From Paraburkholderia sartisoli (GTDB lineage: Bacteria > Pseudomonadota > Gammaproteobacteria > Burkholderiales > Burkholderiaceae): a stretch of DNA of 64,000 nucleotides. The position numbers and the translations under genes are program-made. The notes under the pieces are model-generated. The model ran no database searches. It was given only the letters and a program-made list of their open reading frames with translations, and was not told the origin of the DNA. The stretch lies in NCBI RefSeq assembly GCF_900107685.1, contig NZ_FNRQ01000005.1, positions 1 through 64,000 of the forward strand. The letters run 5' to 3'. Of this stretch, positions 9,141 to 17,669 are shown in pieces. Within the stretch, counting starts at the first letter, position 1, and each line of letters begins with the position of its first letter.

Positions 9141-9159
9141 AATGAGAATGGCTATCATT
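9141..9159. promoter_or_regulatory. Candidate Fur box
   Basis: AATGAGAATGGCTATCATT is an imperfect dyad. The left half AATGAGAAT matches AATGATAAT of the E. coli Fur consensus at eight of nine positions, and the right end ATCATT completes the dyad. It lies between the divergent PepSY gene (minus) and the DUF3857 gene (plus). The PepSY gene is the likelier target because of its family's iron links. The rest of 8980-9351 holds no gene that I can support. Confidence 0.55.
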
Positions 9160-9351
9160 ACATAAAGCGGATTTTTTCTCAATCCGGAGCGGGTTGCCTG
9201 GTCGTTACGGCCCATGACAGACCGGCGACCCGCGCCGCGACGCTCACTGAAGACGTTCGCTCGCGCTATGCGGGGTGACCGCTTGACTTTGGCTTCGTCC
9301 GACCTTTAAGTACACGAACCTGCCCCATAACCGTCGTCGCAGTTCGTCTGG

Positions 9352-11265
9352 ATGCCTGAACACACCATGCGCTTCCATCAGCTTGCCTGCATCCTGACGC
9401 TCGTCTGGTCGACGGCCGCCCGTGCTGTATATGCCACGCCTTCGGCCCAGCCGGTCGAGCCGTACACGAACGAAGGCGAAACGCAGACGTTCACCGTCAA
9501 CGAGGACGGCTCCTATACCAAGCTCGATTCGATGACGCTGCTCGTCAACAACGAGGCCGGCGTCGCGCGGGTCGCGCAGCAGTACATCTGGTTCAACCGC
9601 AACATGGCGGACGTCGCGATCGTCGAGGCGTTCACGACGGGCGCGGACGGCGTACGGCACGACGTCGGGCCGGAGCAGGTGCGCGACGTGCAGGAAGCGC
9701 GCTCGTTCAACGCGCCGATGTTTCAGGACATCCAGGAAAAGGTGATCGTCTTTCCGGCGGTCGAACCGGGCGCGCGCATCCACCTGACGTACCGGAAAAC
9801 GCAGAAGGTGCCGATCGTGCCGGGTCATTTCAGCGACTTCACGCCGCCCGACCTCGCGCCGACGCACAACTTCACGCTCATCTACGATCTGCCCGCCGGC
9901 AAGCCGTTATACGCCGACGCGCGCGGCTTCACGACGGTCGCGCCGGTCACCGCGAATGGCCGCACGCGCTACGAATTCCGCTATGACAAGGCGCATTTCC
10001 GGCGGCTCGAATATGGCTCGGTGGCGTACGTGTCGTACGGCGACAGGCTGATGGTGTCGACGTTTCCCGATTACGCGGCGTTCGCGGCGACGTACCGCGC
10101 TTCGTCGGTCGATGCGAGCGCGGCCGATCCCGCTGTCGTCGCGCTGGCCCGCACGCTCACCGCAAACGACATCACGCCGCGCGCGAAAGCGAAGACGCTC
10201 TACGACTGGATGCGCCGCAACGTGCGCTACGTCGCGATCAACGTCGGGCGCGGCGCGGTGATTCCGCATCACGCGAGCGAGATCCTCGCGTACCGCTACG
10301 GCGACTGCAAGGACCACGTCGCGCTGTACGGCGCGCTGCTCGACGCGGTCGGCATCCGCAACGAGCCGGCGCTCATCAATAGCGGCACCATCTATTCGCT
10401 GCCGACGGTGCCGGGCTACGGTGTCATCAATCACGTGATTTCGTGGCTGCCCGACCTGCAGCTCTACGCCGACTCGACGGCGACGAACGTCGAGTTCGGT
10501 TTTCTGCCATCGACGGATATGAACCGCCCGGCGCTGCTCGTACACGAAGGCGTGCTCGCGCATACGCCCTCAACGGCGGCGATGGCGCGTCACACGGATC
10601 TTTCGATCGTCGTGATGCCGGACGGCTCGGCGACGTTCGTCTACAGGCTGGAAGCGACCGGCTGGGCGGCCGAACAGGGCCGCACGATGCTGCGTCTGCA
10701 GACGCCCGCGCAGCGCGAGGAATCGCTTCAGGGCGAATTGCGCAACGCGAACCTGCGCGGCGCGGCGACGCTCACCACCAGCAACCTCGCCGCGACCGGC
10801 GGCCCGCTCGTGCTGACGATGCGCGGCACGCTGGAGAATCTCGTCGTGCCGGGCACGGCGGCGTCGATCCCGGCGCTCACGAGCCTCGCCGGCGGCTTCG
10901 AATCGGACACGCGCTACTGGCTCGGCGAACGCCAGCGCACGCAGCCATTCGTGTGCCGCAATGTCGAACTGCACGAGCACACGCAGATCGCGCTGCCGGC
11001 GAACTTCCGCGTGCTCGACATGCCCGAGCCGGTGCAAACGCAGGACCGTTTCCTCGATTTCCGCTCGCAATACACGTTCGATCCGGCGACGCGCGTCATC
11101 GACGTCACGCGCGACGGCAGCACGCATTTCGACAGCGACGTCTGCTCGCCGGATGAATTCGCGCAGATGCGCGCGGCGATGGAAACCGTCGGGCGCGACG
11201 TGCGTGCGCAGGTCATCGTGAAATCGACGCTCGACGGCGCGCGCGTCGCCACCAGTTCACCGTGA
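9352..11265 (+). CDS. DUF3857 / transglutaminase-like exported protein
   Basis: 637-residue protein with an N-terminal signal peptide (from the second methionine, MRFHQLACILTLVWSTAARA), a DUF3857 domain and a transglutaminase-like core. The catalytic cysteine is in YGDCKDH (residue 319 from the start used). A downstream GVINHVISW supplies the expected histidine and LYADSTA the aspartate. Proteins of this architecture are thought to be periplasmic or surface proteins, but their substrates are unknown. ATG 9352 and ATG 9367 are both possible starts, and the second gives the more usual signal peptide. It is convergent with srkA, with only 21 bases between the stops. Confidence 0.82.
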   Translation: MPEHTMRFHQLACILTLVWSTAARAVYATPSAQPVEPYTNEGETQTFTVNEDGSYTKLDSMTLLVNNEAGVARVAQQYIWFNRNMADVAIVEAFTTGADGVRHDVGPEQVRDVQEARSFNAPMFQDIQEKVIVFPAVEPGARIHLTYRKTQKVPIVPGHFSDFTPPDLAPTHNFTLIYDLPAGKPLYADARGFTTVAPVTANGRTRYEFRYDKAHFRRLEYGSVAYVSYGDRLMVSTFPDYAAFAATYRASSVDASAADPAVVALARTLTANDITPRAKAKTLYDWMRRNVRYVAINVGRGAVIPHHASEILAYRYGDCKDHVALYGALLDAVGIRNEPALINSGTIYSLPTVPGYGVINHVISWLPDLQLYADSTATNVEFGFLPSTDMNRPALLVHEGVLAHTPSTAAMARHTDLSIVVMPDGSATFVYRLEATGWAAEQGRTMLRLQTPAQREESLQGELRNANLRGAATLTTSNLAATGGPLVLTMRGTLENLVVPGTAASIPALTSLAGGFESDTRYWLGERQRTQPFVCRNVELHEHTQIALPANFRVLDMPEPVQTQDRFLDFRSQYTFDPATRVIDVTRDGSTHFDSDVCSPDEFAQMRAAMETVGRDVRAQVIVKSTLDGARVATSSP

Positions 11266-11286
11266 GCGGCTGCCGGGCGCGCAAAA

Positions 11287-12315
11287 TCAGACCGGCCAGA
11301 GCGGCCCTTCCTGCATCGCGCCGATCTGCTCGCGCAGTTCGAGAATGCGGTCTTCCCAGTAGCGCTGCGTGTTGAACCACGGAAACGCCGCGGGAAACGC
11401 GGGGTCGTCCCAGCGCCGCGCGAGCCACGCCGAGTAGTGAATCAGCCGCAGCGTGCGCAACGCTTCGACGAGATACAGCTCGCGCGGCTCGAATTCGCAG
11501 AAGTCTTCATAACCGGCCAGCAGGTCCGCCAGCGCGCGCGACGACGACGCCCGCTCGCCCGGCAGCAGCAGCCACAGATCCTGGATCGCGGGCGCCATCC
11601 GGCTGTCGTCGAAGTCGACGAAATGCGGGCCGGCATCGGTCCACAGCACGTTGCCCGGATGACAGTCGCCATGAACGCGCAGCATCCGGATATCGCCGGC
11701 ACGCTCGAACGCGCGCTCGACGCCTTCCAGCGCCAGATCGACCACTGTTTCCCAGGCTGTCCGAACGTCATCTGGAACAAAGCGATGCGCCAGCAGAAAA
11801 TCGCGCGGCTCGTAGCCAAAGCTCTGGATATCGAGCGCCGGGCGCGATCTGTATGGCTCTAGCTGGCCCATCGCGTGAATGCGCCCGATAAAACGCCCGA
11901 GCCATTCGAGCGTGCCGCTGCGATCGAGATCGGGCGCGCGTCCGCCGCGACGCTCGAAAATCGCGAGACGAAAGCCGTCGAACGTATGCAGCGAACGGCC
12001 GTTATCGACGCGCGCCGGCACAGCGGGAATTTCGCGCGCGGCCAGTTGCGCGACGAACGCGTGCTCTTCGAGAATGGCTTCGTCGGTCCAGCGCTCGGGA
12101 CGGTAAAACTTCGCGACAACGGGCGGCCCGTCTTCCACACCCACCTGGAAGACGCGGTTCTCGTAGCTGTTGAGCGCGAGCATGCGGCCATCGGTGCGCT
12201 GGCCAGCGGGAATCAGGACGCTGTCGATGGCGTCGAGCACGCATTCCGGCGTCAGCCGGGCAAAAGGGACAGCGCTGGAAGCGCCGTCCTGGAGATCGGG
12301 AGTGTCGTCGTTCAT
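11287..12315 (-). CDS. srkA: Stress response kinase SrkA (YihE/RdoA)
   Basis: APH-fold Ser/Thr kinase of the YihE/RdoA/SrkA family, 342 residues against 328 in E. coli. In E. coli it counters stress-induced death and acts with the Cpx response. The nucleotide/metal motifs are present: catalytic loop HGDCHPGNVLW and FVDFDDS. The N-terminus NSYENRVFQVG is typical of the family. The ATG at 12315 (MNDDTPDLQ) was chosen because the 68 extra residues upstream are low-complexity arginine-rich shadow sequence. The region 12316-12529 contains no other gene that I can support. Confidence 0.9.
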   Translation of the reverse strand: MNDDTPDLQDGASSAVPFARLTPECVLDAIDSVLIPAGQRTDGRMLALNSYENRVFQVGVEDGPPVVAKFYRPERWTDEAILEEHAFVAQLAAREIPAVPARVDNGRSLHTFDGFRLAIFERRGGRAPDLDRSGTLEWLGRFIGRIHAMGQLEPYRSRPALDIQSFGYEPRDFLLAHRFVPDDVRTAWETVVDLALEGVERAFERAGDIRMLRVHGDCHPGNVLWTDAGPHFVDFDDSRMAPAIQDLWLLLPGERASSSRALADLLAGYEDFCEFEPRELYLVEALRTLRLIHYSAWLARRWDDPAFPAAFPWFNTQRYWEDRILELREQIGAMQEGPLWPV

Positions 12316-12529
12316 GCCCGCATTGTGCGCCGCGACGCCCGCGATGACGAGCGACACGCGTGACGGGTGACGGGTGACGCAGGGGCATGTCAGGGCGTCG
12401 CTGTGCGCGCCACGCCCCTGATGCAGGCGACAGACGCGCGGGGCGCCGGCGCCTTGCGCGCCCTGGATACAGCGGGACCCCAACCGCGCGCCGCGTCGAG
12501 GCGCCGCGCGGGTCACCACGTTCAGTGCT

Positions 12530-12742
12530 TCAGTGCATCTGCGCGCTGGCGGGGCGAACCTGCTCGCCCGTGTCGATCAGGTCTTCAAGGAAGAAGGGTT
12601 CGGTGTTCAGCTGGATCGACGTGCCGGGTTCACCCGCGTACCACGCCACCATGGCCATGTCGCCAAGAATGCGCATCACGATGCCGCGCGCGCCCTGGGG
12701 CACGGCGATATGCACGGAGCGGACGATAGAACCGACTTGCAT
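12530..12742 (-). CDS. Conserved hypothetical protein, 70 residues
   Basis: Small soluble protein starting MQVGSIVRSVHIAVPQGARG and ending near VRPASAQMH. I recognise its general type as a conserved unknown of Burkholderiales but cannot assign a function. The sequence has no membrane segment. The pattern of short beta-strand-like stretches (GIVMRILGDMAMVAWY) suggests a small beta-fold. The ATG at 12742 follows an ACGGGGAAACATC leader, a weak ribosome-binding site. The upstream extension to 12877 is compositionally different and was left out. It lies upstream of srkA on the same strand. Confidence 0.65.
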   Translation of the reverse strand: MQVGSIVRSVHIAVPQGARGIVMRILGDMAMVAWYAGEPGTSIQLNTEPFFLEDLIDTGEQVRPASAQMH

Positions 12743-13165
12743 GATGTTTCCCCGTTCTCTTTGCCGGCTTGGATCAAGCGCCGGTCGTGTGGCGATAAAA
12801 AGCGCCGCGTCGCCAGAAACGTTGCGTGCGCACCTAACCTGCATCGCGCGTACCGCGGAAGAGGCCTTCAAACTCATTGTTCACGTTTTGCACCGCTCGG
12901 GAAAGCGAAAAATAAGGGCCCAACACCCCTTAATTCGTACATTCGACTTACGAAATCGCAACCCGCGGCCCCTCGTGTAATGCGTCGTAACAGGTCAATC
13001 ATAAACCTTGAAGGCGTCATATCCGAAAATGACGCTTGAGGACTACGATACGCGTTATATTCCTGTCGCGCATGCCGGGCGCGGCCCTCGTTTGCGCAAC
13101 GCAGGCCGTGTACGCGGCGCAGCCACCCCGGCTTTCAACCGACCAGCCCAGACTCGCGCCGTTCA
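12743..13165. other. Intergenic region upstream of the RND operon
   Basis: About 420 bases without a supportable gene, between the divergent 70-residue unknown and the RND operon. It contains an inverted repeat GCGTCAT (13014-13020) / ATGACGC (13029-13035) about 130 bases before the pump start, a possible operator. The A/T-richer 12880-12960 stretch could hold promoters. I cannot define a convincing -35/-10 pair. No regulator gene lies next to the operon. Confidence 0.5.
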
Positions 13166-16100
13166 ATGTGGATCGTTCGACTCGCGCTACGGCGCCCGTA
13201 CACCTTTATCGTTCTCGCGCTGCTGCTGCTGATCGTCGGGCCGTTGACGATCATGCGCACGCCGACGGACATCTTCCCGAACATCGACATTCCGGTGCTG
13301 TCGGTGATCTGGTCGTACAACGGCCTGCCCGCCGACGAGATGGAAAAGCGCATCGTGCTCAACTACGAGCGCGGGCTTTCGGTGGCGGTCAACGACATCG
13401 AGCACGTCGAATCGACTTCACTGAACGGCATCGCCGTCGTCAAGATTTTCTTCCAGCCGCACGCGAATATCGACGAAGCACTCGCGGAAGTCACCGCGCT
13501 GTCGCAGTCGCAGGTGCGCTCGCTGCCGCCTGGCATCACGCCGCCGTTCATCCTGCGCTACAACGCCTCGACCGTGCCGATCCTGCGCCTCGCGCTGTCG
13601 TCGCCGACGCTCACCGAGCAGGAACTGTTCGACTTCGGCAATAACTTCCTGAAGACGCAGCTCGCGACCGTACCCGGTGCATCGGCGCCGCTGCCGTACG
13701 GCGGCAAGCAGCGCCAGATCATGGTGGACATCGATTCGCGCAAGCTCCAGGAGCGCAACCTGTCGCCGATGGACGTAGTGAACGCGATCACCGCGCAAAA
13801 CCTGATCCTGCCCTCCGGCACCGCGAAAATCGGTTCGACTGAATATTCGGTGACGATGAACGCGAGCCCCGATTCGCTCGCCGGCCTGAACAACATCCCG
13901 ATCAAGTCCACCGCGAACGGCACCGTCTATATCCGCGACGTCGCGCATGTGCGCGACGGCTTCCAGCCGCAGACGAACATCGTGCGCGTGAACGGCCAGC
14001 GCGCGTCGCTCCTCACGATCAACAAGAGCGGCAACACGTCCACACTCGAAATCGTCCAGCGCATCAAGGACATGATGCCGACGCTGCGCAATCTCGTGCC
14101 CGAGTCGCTCAACATCGATCCGGTCGCGGACCAGTCGCTGTTCGTGCGTGCCTCGGTGCAGGGCGTGCTGCGCGAAGCGCTGATCGCCGCCGGCCTCACC
14201 GGCCTCATGATCCTGCTTTTTCTCGGCAACTGGCGCGCGACGCTGATCATCGCCGTGTCGATTCCGCTTTCGATGATCACGTCGATCATCGCGCTTTCCG
14301 CGCTCGGCGAAACGATCAACATCATGACGCTCGGCGGGCTCGCGCTCGCGGTCGGGATTCTGGTCGACGACGCGACCGTCGCGATCGAGAACATCAGCCA
14401 TCAACTGGAGCAGGGCAAGAATCTCGAGCAGGCGATTCTCGACGGCGCGCATCAGATCGCGATCCCCACGCTGGTGTCGACGCTCGCGATCTGTATCGTG
14501 TTCGTGCCGATGTTCCTGCTGACGGGCGTCGCGCATTATCTGTTCATTCCGCTTGCCGAAGCGGTCGTCTTCGCGATGCTCGCGTCGTACTTCTTTTCGC
14601 GCACGCTCGTGCCGACCCTCGCGAAATACCTGCTGCGCAATCACCATCGCAAGGAAGACCTGCACGCGAGCGAAACGACGCGCAATCCGTTCATGCGCGT
14701 GCATCTCGCGTTCGAGCGCGGCTTCGCGAACCTGCGCGAGCGCTATCGCGTGTTTCTGGAAGCGCGCGTGGCGAAGCCGGGCATGTTCGTCATCGCGTTT
14801 CTGGCGTGCTGCGGCGCGTCGATGCTGCTGATGCCGTTTCTTGGCCGCGACTTCTTCCCGCAGGTCGACGCGGGCACGATCGCGCTGCATCTGCGCGCGA
14901 AAACCGGCATGCGGGTCGAGGAAACGGCGGTGGTCACGGATCGCGTCGATACGCGGATCCGTCAGCTGATTCCGCCGGCCGAACTGCATTCGATCATCGA
15001 CAATATCGGCCTGCCGGTGTCGGGTATCAATCTGTCGTACAGCAACACGGGCACCATCGGTTCGTCCGACGCCGACGTGCTCATCACGCTGAACGAAAAC
15101 CATCATCCGACCGCGGATTACGTCCGCACCCTGCGCCGCACGCTCAGCGACGAATTCCCCGGCGTGCAGTTCGCGTTTCTGCCCGCCGACATCGTGAGCC
15201 AGACGCTCAACTTCGGCATGCCGTCGCCGATCGACATCCAGGTCGTGGGGCGCGACGTGCAGGGCAACCGCGCGTTCGCCGCGCGTCTGCTCGACCGCCT
15301 GCGCACCGTGCCCGGTTTCGCCGACGCCCGCATCCAGCAGCCCTCCGACCTGCCGCGCATTTTCATCGACGTCGACCGCACGCGCGCGCAGCAGGCCGGC
15401 TTCACGCAGAAAGACGTGGCGAGCAACCTGCTGATCACGCTGTCGGGCAGCCAGCAGACGACGCCGACGTTCTGGCTCAATCCATTGAACGGCGTCAGCT
15501 ACAACGTGATCACGGAAGCGCCGCAATACACCATCGATTCGCTGCAGGCGCTCGCGAATATTCCGCTCAACGCGAACGGCAAGAGCAACATCCTCGGCTC
15601 GCTTGCATCGATGCGCCGCGAAGCGGGCAACGCCGTCATCAACCACTACAACGCGCAGACGACGATCGACATCTACGGCACCGCCGACGGCCGCGATCTG
15701 GGCGGCGTCTCCGACGACATTTCGAAGATCATCGCCGACTCGAAAGCAGACTTGCCGAAGGGCTCGACGATCAAACTGCGCGGCCAGGTGCAGACGATGA
15801 ACGATTCGTTCTCCGGCCTCTTCACCGGTCTCGTGTTCGCGATCGTGCTGGTGTATCTGCTGATCGTGGTGAACTTCCAGTCGTGGCTCGATCCGTTCAT
15901 CATCATCACCGCGTTGCCGGGCGCGCTCGCGGGCATCGTGTGGATGCTGTTCCTCACGCACACCACGCTGTCGATTCCCGCGCTCACCGGCGCGATCATG
16001 TGTATCGGCATCGCGACGGCCAACTCGATCCTCGTGATCAGCTTCGCGCGCGAACAGCTGCTCGAACACGGCGACGCGACACGCGCCGCCATCGAAGCGG

Positions 16101-16360
16101 GCTTCACGCGATTCCGTCCGGTGCTGATGACGGCGCTCGCGATGGTGATCGGCATGGTGCCGATGGCGATCGGCCTCGGCGAAGGCGGCGAGCAGAATGC
16201 GCCGCTCGGCCGGGCGGTGATCGGCGGCCTCGCGGTCGGCACGCTCGCGACGCTGATTTTCGTGCCGGTGGTGTTCTCGCTGATCTATAACCGGCTCGCG
16301 ACGCGACGCCTGCGCGCGTCGGAACACGTGGTTCCAAAACATCCTGATGTGGGGCATTGA
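13166..16360 (+). CDS. RND efflux pump, inner-membrane permease
   Basis: Resistance-nodulation-division permease of the HAE1/AcrB superfamily, 1064 residues, the normal length. It exports substrates by proton antiport with the adaptor and outer-membrane factor encoded next. The first helix (FIVLALLLLIVGPLTIM) is followed by the porter domain. The TM4 proton-relay motif reads GILVDDATVAIENI. The second half repeats this layout, with TM helices around LFTGLVFAIVLVYLLIVVNF and the GIATANSILVISF segment. The pump is first in the operon, and its TGA overlaps the adaptor ATG by one base (TGATG). The substrate cannot be told from sequence. Confidence 0.93.
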   Translation: MWIVRLALRRPYTFIVLALLLLIVGPLTIMRTPTDIFPNIDIPVLSVIWSYNGLPADEMEKRIVLNYERGLSVAVNDIEHVESTSLNGIAVVKIFFQPHANIDEALAEVTALSQSQVRSLPPGITPPFILRYNASTVPILRLALSSPTLTEQELFDFGNNFLKTQLATVPGASAPLPYGGKQRQIMVDIDSRKLQERNLSPMDVVNAITAQNLILPSGTAKIGSTEYSVTMNASPDSLAGLNNIPIKSTANGTVYIRDVAHVRDGFQPQTNIVRVNGQRASLLTINKSGNTSTLEIVQRIKDMMPTLRNLVPESLNIDPVADQSLFVRASVQGVLREALIAAGLTGLMILLFLGNWRATLIIAVSIPLSMITSIIALSALGETINIMTLGGLALAVGILVDDATVAIENISHQLEQGKNLEQAILDGAHQIAIPTLVSTLAICIVFVPMFLLTGVAHYLFIPLAEAVVFAMLASYFFSRTLVPTLAKYLLRNHHRKEDLHASETTRNPFMRVHLAFERGFANLRERYRVFLEARVAKPGMFVIAFLACCGASMLLMPFLGRDFFPQVDAGTIALHLRAKTGMRVEETAVVTDRVDTRIRQLIPPAELHSIIDNIGLPVSGINLSYSNTGTIGSSDADVLITLNENHHPTADYVRTLRRTLSDEFPGVQFAFLPADIVSQTLNFGMPSPIDIQVVGRDVQGNRAFAARLLDRLRTVPGFADARIQQPSDLPRIFIDVDRTRAQQAGFTQKDVASNLLITLSGSQQTTPTFWLNPLNGVSYNVITEAPQYTIDSLQALANIPLNANGKSNILGSLASMRREAGNAVINHYNAQTTIDIYGTADGRDLGGVSDDISKIIADSKADLPKGSTIKLRGQVQTMNDSFSGLFTGLVFAIVLVYLLIVVNFQSWLDPFIIITALPGALAGIVWMLFLTHTTLSIPALTGAIMCIGIATANSILVISFAREQLLEHGDATRAAIEAGFTRFRPVLMTALAMVIGMVPMAIGLGEGGEQNAPLGRAVIGGLAVGTLATLIFVPVVFSLIYNRLATRRLRASEHVVPKHPDVGH

Positions 16361-17667
16361 TGGAAGGCAAAGGTCCGGAGCGTCACGACGACGCGCACCT
16401 GAAGGCTGAAGCGACGGCGACGCGGCCGAAGCGCGCGCGCTGGCCCGTCGTGGTGGCGATCGTCGTCGTGCTGGTGCTCGCGGCGCAGGGCATCTGGTCG
16501 CGTCGCAGCGCGCACGCCGCGCTCGAACGCGCTGCGGTTCACGCGAGCCAGACGAGCGTCGAGGTCGTGCATCCGCAGAAGTCGGATGCGGCGCTCGATC
16601 TCGTGCTGCCCGGCAACGTGCAGGCGTTTCTCGACACGCCGATCTACGCGCGCACGAACGGCTATCTGCGCAAGTGGTACGCCGACATCGGCGCGCACGT
16701 GAAGGCCGGCCAGCTGCTCGCCGAGATCGACACGCCGGAAATCGACGACCAGTTGCGCGCGGCGCGCGCCGATCTCGCCAATGCACAGGCAAATTACGCG
16801 CTGTCGAAAACGACCGCCGACCGCTGGACCGACATGCTGAAAAGCAACTCGGTCTCGAAGCAGGAAACCGACGAGAAGGTCGGCGACATGCTCGCGAAGA
16901 AAGCGACGCTCGACGCGGCGCGTTTCAACGTCGCGCGCCTCGAAAAGACGCAGTCGTTCCAGAAGGTCTTCGCGCCGTTCGACGGCATCGTCACGGCGCG
17001 TAACATCGACGTCGGCGCGCTGATCGATGCCGGCAGTTCCGGCGGCCCGGCGAAAGAGCTGTTCCACGTCGCGCAGGCGGACCGGCTGCGGGTGTACGTC
17101 AACGTGCCGCAGGCATACGCGCAGCAGATCCATGCGCAGCAGAACGCGTACCTCACGCTCACGGAAACGCCGGCGAAACACTATCCGGGCAAGGTCGCGC
17201 GCACGGCGGGGTCCGTCGATGCGACACAGCGGACGATGCTCGTCGAAGTCGATGTCGACAACCGTGCCGGCGATCTGCTGCCAGGCGCGTACGCGCAGGT
17301 CCACTTCGCGCTCGGCACGGGCGCCGCGCGCTTCACGCTGCCGGGCAACGCGTTCCTGTTCCGCCCGGACGGCGTGAAAGTCGCCACCGTGACACCCGAC
17401 AACCACGTCAAGCTGGTGAGCGTTTCCCTCGGGACGGACTTCGGCACGCGCGTGGCCGTTGCATCGGGTTTGCAGGGCGATGAGCAGGTGATCCTCAATC
17501 CGCAGGATTCGATCGTCAACGGCGCGCCCGTGCGCATCGTCGAGCGGAAGAACGCAGGCGGGGCCAGGGGTGCAGGTGGCATGAGCGGCGCGAGCGGCGC
17601 AGCGGGCGGTTCCGCCACGACGACGGCCAGTGCGCAAGGCGCTTCGTCAGGACAGGCCGGGCAGTGA
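16360..17667 (+). CDS. RND efflux periplasmic adaptor (MFP)
   Basis: Membrane fusion protein of 435 residues. An N-terminal membrane anchor (VVVAIVVVLVLAAQGIW, about residues 27-45) is followed by the lipoyl/barrel-sandwich domain (GNVQAFLDTPIYARTNGYL, then VKAGQLLAEIDTPEID), a short alpha-hairpin and the beta-barrel domain. The Gly/Ala/Ser-rich C-terminal tail is low-complexity. It starts within the pump's stop codon, so translation is coupled. It connects the permease to the outer-membrane factor. Confidence 0.92.
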   Translation: MEGKGPERHDDAHLKAEATATRPKRARWPVVVAIVVVLVLAAQGIWSRRSAHAALERAAVHASQTSVEVVHPQKSDAALDLVLPGNVQAFLDTPIYARTNGYLRKWYADIGAHVKAGQLLAEIDTPEIDDQLRAARADLANAQANYALSKTTADRWTDMLKSNSVSKQETDEKVGDMLAKKATLDAARFNVARLEKTQSFQKVFAPFDGIVTARNIDVGALIDAGSSGGPAKELFHVAQADRLRVYVNVPQAYAQQIHAQQNAYLTLTETPAKHYPGKVARTAGSVDATQRTMLVEVDVDNRAGDLLPGAYAQVHFALGTGAARFTLPGNAFLFRPDGVKVATVTPDNHVKLVSVSLGTDFGTRVAVASGLQGDEQVILNPQDSIVNGAPVRIVERKNAGGARGAGGMSGASGAAGGSATTTASAQGASSGQAGQ

Positions 17668-17669
17668 GC

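Noticed and set aside
8203-12742. A transferred island between the Cox cluster and the RND operon
   Set aside because: No integrase, tRNA end, direct repeats or clear base-composition shift. The genes are common chromosomal families.
12880-13100. A small gene in the RND upstream region
   Set aside because: Open frames here lack ribosome-binding sites and overlap shadow frames of low complexity.
13418-16792. Very long open frame (1124 codons) antisense to the RND permease
   Set aside because: GC-rich codon use in this genome opens long antisense frames. The translation is Arg/Asp/His-rich low complexity with no domain, while the plus strand encodes a textbook RND pump.
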